Assembly: GCF_014635285.1 (NCBI RefSeq)
Contig: NZ_BMCR01000007.1
Location: 124,001-188,000 of the forward strand
DNA from: Stappia taiwanensis
GTDB taxonomy: Bacteria > Pseudomonadota > Alphaproteobacteria > Rhizobiales > Stappiaceae
Length of the DNA stretch: 64,000 bases
Reading direction: 5' to 3'
Made by a program: the position numbers and the translations under genes. Positions within the stretch are counted from its first letter, which is position 1, and each line of letters starts with the position of its first letter. Positions 54,341 through 64,000 of this stretch are shown piece by piece. The notes under the pieces are model-generated. The model saw only the letters and a list, made by a program, of their open reading frames with translations, did not search any database and was not told the origin of the DNA.

Positions 54341-55003
54341 TCAGCCTTTGCTGGATTCGGGGCCGGACCCGGCGCCAAGGTGTTCCAGCACCAGAACGCG
54401 GGTGCCCAGCGGGCAGCGCTGGTACAGATCGACGATATCTTCCGGGAACATGCGAATGCAGCCGGACGAGACGTCCGAGCCGATGCTCCAGGGCTCAAGC
54501 GTGCCGTGGAGCCGGTAGCCCGTGTCGCCGCCCTTGTCGTTGTAGAGGTAAAGCGCGCGCGGCCCGAGCGGATTGTTCGGCGCGCCGCCCTTGACGAGCC
54601 GCGGCAGGTCCGGTTGACGCTTCAGCATGTCGGGTGGCGGCACCCAGCGCGGCCACAGGGCCTTGCGCTTGATCTGGGCGCGGCCGTACCATTTGAAACC
54701 GTCCCGGCCCACACCGACCCCGTAGCGCAAGGCGGTGTTGTTCTCCCAGATCCAGTAGAGATAGTGGTTGCGGGTGTCGATGACGACAGTGCCCGCCGGC
54801 TCTTCCGAATAGTATTTGACCATCTGCCGTTGCAGATGCGGCTTGATCACCTTGAAATTGGTGCGCCGGTAGGAAAAGCCGTTATCGGCAGTGGCGCCAT
54901 CGAACCATTTGGACGACGCCAGTGCCGGCACCGGCAGGCTTGCCGCTGCCAGCAGGGCGCCGGTACCGGCAAGCACGCTACGTCGTGACGGATGGCTGCT
55001 CAT
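54341..55003 (-). CDS. L,D-transpeptidase (YkuD family), exported
   Basis: A 220-residue YkuD-domain enzyme. The catalytic motif is HGTLEPWSIGSDVSSGCIRM (residues about 176-195) with the active-site cysteine. The signal peptide is twin-arginine-like (RRSVLAGTGALLAAA) and ends at ALA, so Tat export is possible. Such enzymes form 3-3 cross-links or attach lipoproteins to peptidoglycan; the adjacent OmpA-type lipoprotein is compatible with envelope remodelling. GGGGGGAG before the ATG supports the start. Confidence 0.92.
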   Translation of the reverse strand: MSSHPSRRSVLAGTGALLAAASLPVPALASSKWFDGATADNGFSYRRTNFKVIKPHLQRQMVKYYSEEPAGTVVIDTRNHYLYWIWENNTALRYGVGVGRDGFKWYGRAQIKRKALWPRWVPPPDMLKRQPDLPRLVKGGAPNNPLGPRALYLYNDKGGDTGYRLHGTLEPWSIGSDVSSGCIRMFPEDIVDLYQRCPLGTRVLVLEHLGAGSGPESSKG

Positions 55004-55109
55004 GCCGTTCTCCCCCCTCGGCCGGATTGACTGCTCAACTCACGCGCGTCAATCGTGACCGCAATCGATCTCTGAGTCGCAGATATTACGGTTCATTCTG
55101 ACGCAAAGG

Positions 55110-56777
55110 TCAATCCTTGGCCGTCTCCTGTCCGCCGGTTTTGGCCCCGGCCGCAGCCAGTTCGGCAGCGGTATCAAGGTCGAGCCGTGCCGGCGGGCCG
55201 ATCTCCACCTCGGCGCGCTGGTCCTGGTGCCGGTCGATCAGCGCTCGGGCGCCGGTGTCGCCTTCCAGTTGCGTGAGCGCATCGAAGAAGGCGCGATCCC
55301 AGAGGACCGGATTGCCCCGTTTGCCTTCGGCGGTGGCGACCACAATGGGTTTTCCGGCCCCGGGCGCATAGGCGGCGATTATCCGGTCGATGGCCTCCGC
55401 CGTGATGCCGGGCATGTCGGCAAGCAGGATCAGCGCGGCGTCGGTGTCCGGCGGCAGCGCGGCGATACCGGTACGGATCGAGCTGGCCATGCCGTCCGCG
55501 TGATCCGGATTGTGCACGAGAATAGCGTCGAGGCCGTTCAGCGCCGCGCCCACCGCATCGGCCATATGGCCGGTAACCACGGTCAGGGAGGAAATTCCGC
55601 TGGCCAGTGCTGCCCTGGCGGCGATGCGCACCAGCGGTTCGCCATCGAGCCGGGCCAGCAGCTTGTTGGTCTCGCCGGCGCGGCTGGAGCGGCCGGCCGC
55701 AAGCAGGATCGCTGCGACCTTGCGTGGGATCGGTGCGGCGTGATCCATGGCGTTCCCGCCTGTCTCCGCTTTTGCTGCAGGCGCCGCCGCGCGCGGCTGT
55801 GGCCGGGTGCCGATCTCCATCAGCAACCCACCAACACCGAGACCGGTGATGTCCTCCGGCCGGACCGGCAGATCCGCCATCATCCGGTCGAGAACCCAGT
55901 CGAAGCCGTTTTCCCTGGGGCTGCGGGCACAGCCCGGGGCACCGAGCACCGGTAGGCCTGAGAGCGCGCCAACAAGCAGCAGGTTGCCCGGGTCCACCGG
56001 CATGCCGAAATGCACCACCGTGCCGCCGGCGGCCTCGATCGCGGCCGGGATCACGTCCTTGCGGTCGACAATGGCCGAGGCGCCGAAAACGAGCAGCATC
56101 TCCGCGCCCTGGGCGGCAAGCGCCGTGAGTGCGGCGGCGACCGCCGCCGGATCATGGGCGACGCGCTCCTCGCCGATCAGCGTCGATCCGGAAACGGCAA
56201 GCCGCGCCTCGGTGATCCGGCGGGTCTTGTCGAGAACGGAGGGCTTCAGATGCGGGAGCTGTGTGGCCACCAGCCCGACCTTGCGCGGGCGGAAGGGGGC
56301 AAGGCGCACGGCCGCTCGCGCCGCCGTCTCGGCCTGGGCGATGAGCGGTTCGGCGACGGCGAAGGGAATGATCTTGGCAGTCGCCACCATCCGTCCCCGG
56401 GTGACCCGGGCGAAGGCGGGCAGCGTGGCGAGGGTGATCGCCGGATCGATCCGGTTGGCCGCGTTGACGGCTGGGGGATCGACCAGGAGAAGGCCGTCTT
56501 CCGCCGCAAAGAGGTTGACCCGGCCGGTGAAGGGCGGGTCGAGACGCAGGCCGCCGCCATCGGCAGCCCGGGCAAGCCGCTCGGCAGCCACATCCTCGTG
56601 GCAATCGCCGGGCTCCAGCCGGGCAACGACGACCTCGGAAATGCCAGTGGCCGCGATCAGGGCGATATCGGCGTCACTCAGGCGTTGTCCTTTTCGGAAG
56701 GTGGCGCCCTCAAGGCGCAGCGAATGGGCGAGCAGCGCCCCTTCCGCCTCGATTGTCGCCACCGGACCGAATTTCAC
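55110..56777 (-). CDS. Molybdopterin-binding and MocA-like nucleotidyltransferase fusion
   Basis: A 555-residue fusion. The N-terminal part (residues about 1-335) has a MoeA/MogA-like molybdopterin-binding domain with LVFGASAIVDRKD and LGAPGCARSPRENGFDWVL. The C-terminal part (about 350-545) is a MobA-type transferase with VAAILLAAGRSSRAG and LLADMPGIT, most like MocA, which attaches CMP to molybdopterin for xanthine-oxidase-family enzymes. Its GTG start overlaps the stop of the XdhC gene by four bases, so they are coupled. Confidence 0.88.
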   Translation of the reverse strand: MKFGPVATIEAEGALLAHSLRLEGATFRKGQRLSDADIALIAATGISEVVVARLEPGDCHEDVAAERLARAADGGGLRLDPPFTGRVNLFAAEDGLLLVDPPAVNAANRIDPAITLATLPAFARVTRGRMVATAKIIPFAVAEPLIAQAETAARAAVRLAPFRPRKVGLVATQLPHLKPSVLDKTRRITEARLAVSGSTLIGEERVAHDPAAVAAALTALAAQGAEMLLVFGASAIVDRKDVIPAAIEAAGGTVVHFGMPVDPGNLLLVGALSGLPVLGAPGCARSPRENGFDWVLDRMMADLPVRPEDITGLGVGGLLMEIGTRPQPRAAAPAAKAETGGNAMDHAAPIPRKVAAILLAAGRSSRAGETNKLLARLDGEPLVRIAARAALASGISSLTVVTGHMADAVGAALNGLDAILVHNPDHADGMASSIRTGIAALPPDTDAALILLADMPGITAEAIDRIIAAYAPGAGKPIVVATAEGKRGNPVLWDRAFFDALTQLEGDTGARALIDRHQDQRAEVEIGPPARLDLDTAAELAAAGAKTGGQETAKD

Positions 56778-57472
56778 GACCCGGCCTCCGGTTCCTTGCG
56801 CAGCGCGGCGATGACATTCGCCAGCACCGCGACGGCGATTTCCGCCGGGGAGGCTGCGCCGATATCGGCACCGATCGGCGCGTCGATCCGGGCAAGGTCG
56901 GCGGCGCTGACGCCGGCCTCCGCCAGCCGTTCCGCCCGCTTGCCATGGGTCTTGCGGCTGCCGAGCGCCCCCACATAGAAGCAGCCGGCGGCAAGCGCCG
57001 CCTGAAGCGGGAAATCGTCAATCTTCGGGTCGTGGGTAAGAGCCGCCAGCGCGGTGTAGGCATCGAGCGGCCGGGTTGCCAAAACGTCTTCCGGCCAGTC
57101 GGCGCAAAGCGCTGTCCCGGGGAACCGTTCCTCGGTGGCAAACGCCGTGCGCGGATCGATCACGGTGACATCGAAGCCGGACATCGTGGCCATCGGCACC
57201 AGCGCCTGACTGATGTGCACCGCGCCGATGATGACCAGCCGGGGCGGCGGCACGCTGACCGTCAGGAACAGGCGCTGGCCATTGGCCGCCTCGATCAGCC
57301 CCGATTTTCCGGACCGGAACCGGCGCGCCAGCTCCGTTGCCAGCGGGTCGGCGGAGGGCTCTTCGCCGCGCCGGACAAGGCGCTGGGCGCCGCTGTCCAG
57401 ATCGGTGACCAGAATGGCGGCACGGCGGTCCTCGCGCGCCTCGTTGAGCTGGGAGAGAAGGTGAAGATCCAT
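56774..57472 (-). CDS. XdhC family protein, Rossmann C-terminal half
   Basis: A 232-residue protein containing the XdhC Rossmann domain: LVIIGAVHISQALVPMA (near residue 79), TVIDPRTAFATEERF and YVGALGSRKTHGKR. XdhC proteins bind molybdenum cofactor, help sulfurate it and insert it into xanthine dehydrogenase/CO-dehydrogenase family enzymes. The N-terminal half usual in XdhC/CoxI is largely absent here but is encoded by the next gene upstream, so the two may act as a split XdhC. Confidence 0.88.
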   Translation of the reverse strand: MDLHLLSQLNEAREDRRAAILVTDLDSGAQRLVRRGEEPSADPLATELARRFRSGKSGLIEAANGQRLFLTVSVPPPRLVIIGAVHISQALVPMATMSGFDVTVIDPRTAFATEERFPGTALCADWPEDVLATRPLDAYTALAALTHDPKIDDFPLQAALAAGCFYVGALGSRKTHGKRAERLAEAGVSAADLARIDAPIGADIGAASPAEIAVAVLANVIAALRKEPEAGS

Positions 57473-57567
57473 GAATCAGATCCGCTCCGGCGCGTATTGC
57501 GGGTCGGGCTCGGCTGGCATTCTTGCGCCAGCGGCGGTCATGTCGGGGGAAAGGTGGGGGCGTGGCA

Positions 57568-57918
57568 TCAGCGGCGTGGGCCGGGGGCCACCGGTTCCAC
57601 ATAAACGCGAATGCGTCCGCCGCAGGACAGGCCGACCCGCCAGGCGGTCTCATCGGCGACACCGAATTCCAGCACGGTCGGCGTGCCGCTCTCGATCACG
57701 TCAGCGGCTTCGGCGACCACGGCCCCCTCGACGCATCCGCCGGAGACGGATCCTTCGAAATTGCCTTCGGAATCGATAACGAGATGGGCGCCGACCGGTC
57801 GCGGGGCGGACCCCCACGTCTCGATCACGGTCGCCAGCGCAACCTTGCGCCCGGCGCGGCTCCAGCCTTCGGCGAGCAACAGCGGATCGTCAGGGGAAGA
57901 AATCTGGTCTGTCGGCAT
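57568..57918 (-). CDS. XdhC/CoxI N-terminal-domain protein
   Basis: A 116-residue protein matching only the XdhC_CoxI domain: VALATVIETWGSAPRPVGAH (residues about 26-45), GSVSGGCVEGAV near 57, and FGVADETAWRVGLSCGG near 84. The cysteine in SGGCVEG is the one implicated in cofactor binding. It lies 95 bp upstream of the Rossmann-domain gene, so the pair is a split form. No molybdoenzyme gene is next to it. Confidence 0.85.
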   Translation of the reverse strand: MPTDQISSPDDPLLLAEGWSRAGRKVALATVIETWGSAPRPVGAHLVIDSEGNFEGSVSGGCVEGAVVAEAADVIESGTPTVLEFGVADETAWRVGLSCGGRIRVYVEPVAPGPRR

Positions 57919-57997
57919 GATGGCATCCTCCACGCTCGCCAATATAGGCCGGCGTGCGCGTCGGGGACAGGGGAGAGATGCCGCAGGTTGTGAGGGC

Positions 57998-58035
57998 GCC
58001 CATCCGCCGAAGCCCGAGTGGGGCGGCGGATGGGC
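57998..58035 (-). terminator. Terminator-like hairpin between pckA and the XdhC genes
   Basis: GCCCATCCGCCG and CGGCGGATGGGC form a perfect 12-bp stem with a 14-nt loop, ending 10 bp past the pckA stop. No T run follows on either strand, so termination may be Rho-assisted. Confidence 0.55.
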
Positions 58036-58045
58036 GGGGCCGATG

Positions 58046-59659
<1,614 letters not shown>

Positions 59660-60341
59660 GTTTCCGAAGTCCTTGTTTGCGTTTCACCGGCTTCGCCTGC
59701 GCTTGCGCGACATGCCCGGCCGTGGCCCGGCGCGGCGTTACCCGCTCCCCGTCCATAGGTGGATAGCCGCAGCCGGATGATCCAGCGCGGCGCCAAGTTT
59801 CGTTTTGAGCAATTCGAACCTAGAGGATGGGCCCTGCCGCAACAAGGACTACCGCGCTTTCATGCCGGAGGCTAAATCGATTAAATTTCGGGGATGATGA
59901 AATTTAGGGAGTTTACCCGGCAAACCGCCGGTTTTTGAGCCGGCGAATCCCGTCTTCGAGGGGGCTTGGGGAATGACCGGTGAGGCGGCGCCCTTGGCAT
60001 GATCCATCAGTCTCAAATGGACTTGTGGGCGTTTGCGGCTTGTGGATACTGGCAGAAGCGCGGGTGGGTTGCGGGCTTGCGTTTCTTTTCTGAGGACATC
60101 CCGGGGATTGTCGGGGCGCTGGCCAAGACCGCTGACGATCTGCTGGCCGGTGTTGCCGTATCGCTTGCCCGTTTTTCCCGCCAGGTCGGCATGCGTGCCC
60201 TTTCTTCGGGCCGGTCCGGTAAGGCGGCGAGACGGGGATCGGGCGGCCTCTTGCGCAATGCGTCATAATTTGTGCGCATTTTCACCGCCAAGGCTGGTAA
60301 ACCAAGACACGAATGGAACGAAGAGGATCAGGGCACCGATC
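59660..60341. other. Divergent regulatory gap between pckA and chvI
   Basis: A 682-bp gap without a credible gene. It contains an AT-rich stretch around 59870-59910 with the repeat TAAATTTC-N9-GAAATTTA, and a plus-strand stem CCGGC-AAACC-GCCGG with TTTTT near 59919-59938. The chvI frame stays open for 103 codons upstream, but that part looks non-coding. Confidence 0.6.
59882..59906. promoter_or_regulatory. Inverted repeat TAAATTTC-N9-GAAATTTA upstream of pckA
   Basis: Two perfect 8-bp arms 9 bp apart in otherwise GC-rich DNA, about 220 bp upstream of pckA and 435 bp upstream of chvI. Candidate operator for control of pckA or chvI. Confidence 0.45.
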
Positions 60342-61040
60342 ATGGCGACGATCGCGCTTGTGGACGACGACCGCAATATTCTGACATCGGTCTCTATTGC
60401 TCTGGAGAGCGAAGGCTACCGGGTGCACTCCTATACGGACGGCGCGGCGGCCCTTGATCGGCTGATCAGCGAGCCGCCGGATCTGGCGATTTTCGATATC
60501 AAGATGCCGCGTATGGACGGGATGGAGCTGCTCAGGCGGCTGCGCCAGAAGTCCGACCTGCCGGTGATCTTTCTCACCTCCAAGGACGATGAGATCGACG
60601 AGCTGTTCGGCCTGAAGATGGGCGCCGACGATTTCATCCGCAAACCCTTCTCCCAGCGTCTCCTGGTGGAGCGGGTCAAGGCGGTGCTGCGCCGGGTGCA
60701 GCCGCGTGATGCCACCGCGGCCAAGCCGGAGAGCGACAAGCTCTTGGAGCGCGGCGATCTGGTGATGGATCAGGAGCGGCACACATCGACCTGGAAGGGA
60801 ATGCCGGTTACGCTGACGGTGACCGAATTCCTGATCCTTTACGCGCTGGCGCATCGCCCGGGCGTGGTCAAGAGCCGCAATGCGCTGATGGACGCGGCCT
60901 ATGACGATCAGGTCTATGTCGACGACCGGACCATCGACAGCCACATCAAGCGTTTGCGCAAGAAATTCAAGCTGGTCGATGACAGTTTCGATATGATCGA
61001 GACCCTTTACGGCGTCGGCTACCGGTTCCGGGAAAGCTGA
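60342..61040 (+). CDS. chvI: Response regulator ChvI
   Basis: A 232-residue OmpR-type regulator. The receiver domain opens [21 protein letters not shown], the phosphorylated aspartate is in [13 protein letters not shown] (about residue 52), and the conserved lysine is in FIRKPFS. The C-terminal winged helix contains [16 protein letters not shown]. In Agrobacterium and Sinorhizobium it responds to acidity and envelope signals with ChvG/ExoS. chvG follows by 45 bp. Confidence 0.95.
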   Translation: MATIALVDDDRNILTSVSIALESEGYRVHSYTDGAAALDRLISEPPDLAIFDIKMPRMDGMELLRRLRQKSDLPVIFLTSKDDEIDELFGLKMGADDFIRKPFSQRLLVERVKAVLRRVQPRDATAAKPESDKLLERGDLVMDQERHTSTWKGMPVTLTVTEFLILYALAHRPGVVKSRNALMDAAYDDQVYVDDRTIDSHIKRLRKKFKLVDDSFDMIETLYGVGYRFRES

Positions 61041-61085
61041 GCAATCGCGTGTTTCCCCGTTTGGGGAAGGCGCGGGAGATCGTGA

Positions 61086-63014
61086 ATGGCCATCGAGGCG
61101 CAGACAGGCGAAATGGACGGGACGCCCGGCCCTGACCTCAAGCGCGCGGATCAGCTTGACCGTGCTGCCGGGGGCGAGGCGGCGAGGCCGGCTGCCGAAG
61201 AGGCCGTGCCCACGGACGAGCGGCCGGCCGAAGCGGGCGCGCGCGCGCCCGGTGAGCGGTCCGGTCGCTTCCGCACCCTGGGCAATCGCCGGATCCGCCG
61301 CCGCTTGCTGAAGCGGACCGGCGGGCTGCTCGGGCCGTACCTGACCTCCTCGCTGACCCGCCGCATCGTCGTGCTCAACCTTGCCGGTCTGTGCGCGCTG
61401 CTCGTTGGCATCCTCTATCTCAACCAGTTCCGCGCCGGGCTGATCGACGCCAGGGTGCAGAGCCTTCTGACCCAGGGCGAGATCATCGCCGGGGCCATTG
61501 CCGCCTCCGCCACGGTGGAGACCGACGTCTTGATGGTCGATCCGGAGCAACTCCTGCAGCTTCAGGCCGGGGAGAGCCTGTCGCCGGCCGATGGCGCACG
61601 CCTGCTCGATTTTCCGATCAATCCGGAACGGGTGGCGCCGGTGCTGCGGCGGCTGATCTCGCCGACCAAGACCCGCGCCCGGATCTACGATCCGGAAGGC
61701 ATTCTGATTCTCGATTCGCGCCACCTTTATGCGCGCGGCCAGATCCTGCGGTTCGATCTGCCGCCGCCGACGGCGGAGGAGCCGGGCCTTTGGGAAAAGG
61801 TCTGGGCCGATATCAAGCTGTGGTTCCGGCGCGGCGACCTGCCGCTTTACGAGGAAATCGGCGCCGGCAACGGGCGCGCCTATCCGGAGGTGGAGGCCGC
61901 GCTCGCCGGCTCGCCGGCCAGCGTGGTGCGGGTGTCGCCGCGCGGGGAACTGATTGTGTCGGTCGCCGTCCCGGTGCAGCGCTTCCGGGCCGTGCTCGGC
62001 TCGCTGCTCTTGTCGACCCAGGGCGGCGATATCGATGCCATCGTTCGCGCCGAACGCATGGCGATCATGCGGGTGTTCCTCGTCGCTGCCGGCGTCACCG
62101 TGATGCTGTCGATCCTGCTGGCGGGTACCATCGCCGGGCCGGTGCGCCGTCTGGCCGCCGCCGCCGAGCGGGTGCGTCGGGGCATCAAATCGCGCGAGGA
62201 GATTCCGCAGTTCTCTGATCGTCAGGATGAGATCGGCCATCTGGCGCGGGCGCTGCGGGAGATGACCAACGCGCTCTATAACCGGATGGACGCGATCGAG
62301 ACCTTCGCCGCCGACGTGGCCCATGAGCTGAAGAATCCGCTGACCTCCCTGCGCAGTGCGGTGGAGACCCTGCCGCTGGCGCGCAATCCAAACTCCCAGG
62401 CCCGGTTGATGGAGGTGATCCAGCATGACGTGCGCCGTCTCGACCGGCTGATTACCGATATTTCCGATGCCTCGCGGCTCGATGCGGAACTGGCGCGTGC
62501 CGATGCCGGGCTCGTCGATGTCGCCGTGCTGCTGCGTGGTGTCTGCGATCTGGCCAACGAGCGCGGCGGGCCGGAGGCCGTGCCGGTGGAGGTGCACATC
62601 ACGCCCTCGCGCCGCGACCACCCCTATCGCATTCTCGGGCATGACAGCCGGCTTGCACAGGTGATCAACAACCTGATCGACAATGCCCGCTCCTTCTCGC
62701 CGGAAGGGGCAAGCGTGCGGATCACCGCCAGCCGGGCGGCGGATGCGGTGGTGATCATGGTCGATGACGACGGGCCAGGCGTGAAGCCCGATCTTCAGGA
62801 CCGGATTTTCGAGCGTTTCTATACCGACCGGCCCGAGTATGAGGAGTTCGGCAACAATTCCGGCCTTGGCCTGTCGATCTCGCGCCAGATCGTGGAAGCC
62901 CATCGCGGCACCATCATGGTGCGCAACCGGGAAGAGGTGGATCCGCGCACCGGCGAACGGCGGGTCTGCGGCGCCCAGTTCGTGATCCGCCTGCCGGCGG
63001 AGGACAAGTCATGA
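61086..63014 (+). CDS. chvG: Sensor histidine kinase ChvG (ExoS)
   Basis: A 642-residue membrane sensor. A polar N-terminal tail (about 85 residues) precedes TM1 (about 98-118) and a periplasmic domain of about 210 residues. TM2 (about 325-345) and a HAMP segment lead to HisKA with FAADVAHELKNPL (phosphorylated histidine about residue 416). The ATPase domain has NNLIDNARSFS, DDDGPGV and NSGLGLSI. Pairs with ChvI. It overlaps hprK by four bases (ATGA). Confidence 0.95.
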   Translation: MAIEAQTGEMDGTPGPDLKRADQLDRAAGGEAARPAAEEAVPTDERPAEAGARAPGERSGRFRTLGNRRIRRRLLKRTGGLLGPYLTSSLTRRIVVLNLAGLCALLVGILYLNQFRAGLIDARVQSLLTQGEIIAGAIAASATVETDVLMVDPEQLLQLQAGESLSPADGARLLDFPINPERVAPVLRRLISPTKTRARIYDPEGILILDSRHLYARGQILRFDLPPPTAEEPGLWEKVWADIKLWFRRGDLPLYEEIGAGNGRAYPEVEAALAGSPASVVRVSPRGELIVSVAVPVQRFRAVLGSLLLSTQGGDIDAIVRAERMAIMRVFLVAAGVTVMLSILLAGTIAGPVRRLAAAAERVRRGIKSREEIPQFSDRQDEIGHLARALREMTNALYNRMDAIETFAADVAHELKNPLTSLRSAVETLPLARNPNSQARLMEVIQHDVRRLDRLITDISDASRLDAELARADAGLVDVAVLLRGVCDLANERGGPEAVPVEVHITPSRRDHPYRILGHDSRLAQVINNLIDNARSFSPEGASVRITASRAADAVVIMVDDDGPGVKPDLQDRIFERFYTDRPEYEEFGNNSGLGLSISRQIVEAHRGTIMVRNREEVDPRTGERRVCGAQFVIRLPAEDKS

Positions 63015-63481
63015 GGCCCACGGTCCATGCTTCTTGTGTGCTGGTCGGGGCGGCCGGGGTGCTGCTGCGCGGCGCCTCGGGCGGCGGCAAGTCCCGGCTG
63101 GGCGATGAACTGGTGTCACAAGCCGCCTTGTGGGGGTTGTTCGCCCGTCACGTTGCCGATGACCGGGTGATCCTGACCTGCCATGCGGGGCGGCTCTGCG
63201 CCGAGGTGCCCCCGCCGATCGCCGGGCGGTGGGAGCGACGCGGCGAGGGAGTCGCCAGGGTGGAGCATGAGCCCCGGGCGGTGGTGCGGCTGATTGTCGA
63301 TCTGCGCGCGGGCGCGGATATTGACCGGTTTCCGGAGGCGGCGGCACGCACGGAACGGCTGTGCGGTGTGTCGGTGCCGCGTCTGGAACTTCCGCATGAG
63401 GATATTCCGCTGGCTGCCTCGCGCATTCTTGGCCACCTGCTGCGCGGCGGTGACGCTTCCTGGTCCGGATCGGCGGTCTAA
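63011..63481 (+). CDS. hprK: HPr kinase/phosphorylase, short alphaproteobacterial form
   Basis: A 156-residue protein equal to the catalytic C-terminal domain only; Gram-positive HPrK is about 310 residues. The P-loop is LLRGASGGGKSRLGDEL (near residue 18), and HVADDRVIL contains the catalytic acidic residues. In alphaproteobacteria it phosphorylates HPr on serine and feeds a regulatory rather than sugar-transporting PTS. Start overlaps the chvG stop, so translation is coupled. Confidence 0.93.
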   Translation: MRPTVHASCVLVGAAGVLLRGASGGGKSRLGDELVSQAALWGLFARHVADDRVILTCHAGRLCAEVPPPIAGRWERRGEGVARVEHEPRAVVRLIVDLRAGADIDRFPEAAARTERLCGVSVPRLELPHEDIPLAASRILGHLLRGGDASWSGSAV

Positions 63482-63633
63482 GCGGCCCGTCCGGCCTCAC
63501 GATGGCGGATAAACCGACATGAGGTGCCGATTTTCCTTGCACTGCGCGGCGGCCTTGCGGAAATTGGTCGCCCGGTGCACAAGGGCCCGGATGGCAATGA
63601 CGGTCCCGCTTGGGACCCCAAAACGGACAGGGC

Positions 63634-64000
63634 ATGATCGGTCTCGTACTCGTCACGCACGGACGGTTGGCGGAAGAATTCAAGTCAGCGCTGGAACATG
63701 TGGTCGGCCCCCAGGAACGGGTGGAAACGATCTGCATCGGTCCGGACGATGACATGGAGCGGCGCCGTCAGGATATTCTGGCCGCGGTTGAGGCGGTCAA
63801 CGATGGCGCCGGAGTGGTGCTGCTCACGGACATGTTCGGCGGCACGCCGTCCAACCTTGCGATTTCCGTCATGGACGGGCTGAACATCGAGGTGATCGCC
63901 GGCGTCAATCTGCCCATGCTGATCAAGCTTGCCAGCGTGCGCGCCGATGTCGGTGTCGCCGAGGCGGTGGATGAAGCGCGCAAGGCGGGGCAGAAGTACA
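63634..64000 (+). CDS. PTS EIIA component, mannose family (partial)
   Basis: The first 122 codons of an EIIA(Man)-type protein; the gene runs off the right edge. The phosphorylated histidine is His9 in MIGLVLVTHGRLAEEF, and the family segment LLTDMFGGTPSNLAISVM lies near residues 68-85. With hprK and, presumably, ptsH just beyond the edge it belongs to the regulatory PTS (often called manX/ptsM). About 150 bp with no gene separate it from hprK. Confidence 0.93.
   Translation, partial: MIGLVLVTHGRLAEEFKSALEHVVGPQERVETICIGPDDDMERRRQDILAAVEAVNDGAGVVLLTDMFGGTPSNLAISVMDGLNIEVIAGVNLPMLIKLASVRADVGVAEAVDEARKAGQKY

Noticed and set aside
59800-59830. A TTCGAACC sequence resembling a tRNA T-arm
   Set aside because: The minus-strand reading GGTTCGAATTG lacks a pairing stem and no acceptor, D or anticodon arm could be built around it.
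60033-60341. A 103-codon extension upstream of chvI
   Set aside because: The receiver domain starts exactly at the ATG at 60342, and the extension has no conserved pattern.

Overview
The window is GC-rich, densely coding bacterial chromosome. It looks like an alphaproteobacterium of the order Hyphomicrobiales (Rhizobiales). The evidence is mainly gene order: SRP RNA next to HIT and nudC genes; zapE-mdh-sucCD-sucAB-lpd; atpHAGDC without the Fo genes; rpsT upstream of dnaA; ubiB-ubiE divergent from mutM; and pckA divergent from chvI-chvG-hprK-EIIA(Man). An Omp19-like inhibitor lipoprotein and a GcrA-type zinc motif agree with this. Genus cannot be told from the sequence. No insertion sequence, prophage, CRISPR array or tRNA gene was seen; this is core chromosome with small accessory inserts.

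Layout. 1-5200: SRP RNA, an acyl-CoA synthetase, HIT and NudC hydrolases, an EI24/CysZ-like membrane protein and an aquaporin. 5300-11550: succinate dehydrogenase genes sdhC-D-A-B, with an FkbM methyltransferase and a CreD-like membrane protein between sdhA and sdhB. 11600-15650: a run of small accessory genes (VOC, MAPEG, two AhpD-like proteins, a phosphatase-like protein lacking its key arginine, a GNAT enzyme, an Inh/Omp19 lipoprotein). 15800-27670: zapE and the TCA block mdh-sucC-sucD-sucA-sucB-(lysE)-lpd. 27680-37570: an exported protein, xerC, a transaldolase/F6P aldolase, priA and the F1-ATPase genes atpHAGDC. 37600-44040: alkB, an unknown gene, ubiB, ubiE, mutM, enoyl-CoA hydratase and rpsT. 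44042-45202: a 1.16 kb non-coding, partly AT-rich region. 45203-53006: dnaA, dnaN, recF, a LysE exporter, gyrB and a lone rpsL. 53160-55003: a 70-residue GcrA-like zinc protein, an OmpA-type lipoprotein and an L,D-transpeptidase. 55110-57918: molybdenum-cofactor maturation genes. 58046-64000: pckA, the ChvI/ChvG two-component system, HPr kinase and the start of a PTS EIIA gene.

How it fits together. Much of the window is central carbon and energy metabolism: succinate dehydrogenase, malate dehydrogenase, succinyl-CoA synthetase, 2-oxoglutarate dehydrogenase, ATP synthase F1 and PEP carboxykinase. The sdhC and mdh upstream regions share an ACGT-centred palindrome, which suggests common control. 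The second theme is replication and the cell cycle: dnaA, dnaN, recF, gyrB, priA, xerC, zapE, and a dnaA upstream region with clustered GANTC sites and a CtrA-like box. ChvG/ChvI with HprK and EIIA(Man) is the usual alphaproteobacterial sensor and regulatory-PTS cluster.

The most unusual item is rpsL (S12). It stands alone behind gyrB with its own strong promoter, and it carries substitutions at both classical streptomycin sites (positions equivalent to E. coli K42 and K87) in otherwise almost invariant loops. Other points worth checking are the split sdh locus, the stand-alone GcrA-type zinc protein with its palindrome-flanked promoter, the structured sucD-sucA gap, and the molybdoenzyme maturation cassette with no molybdoenzyme beside it.
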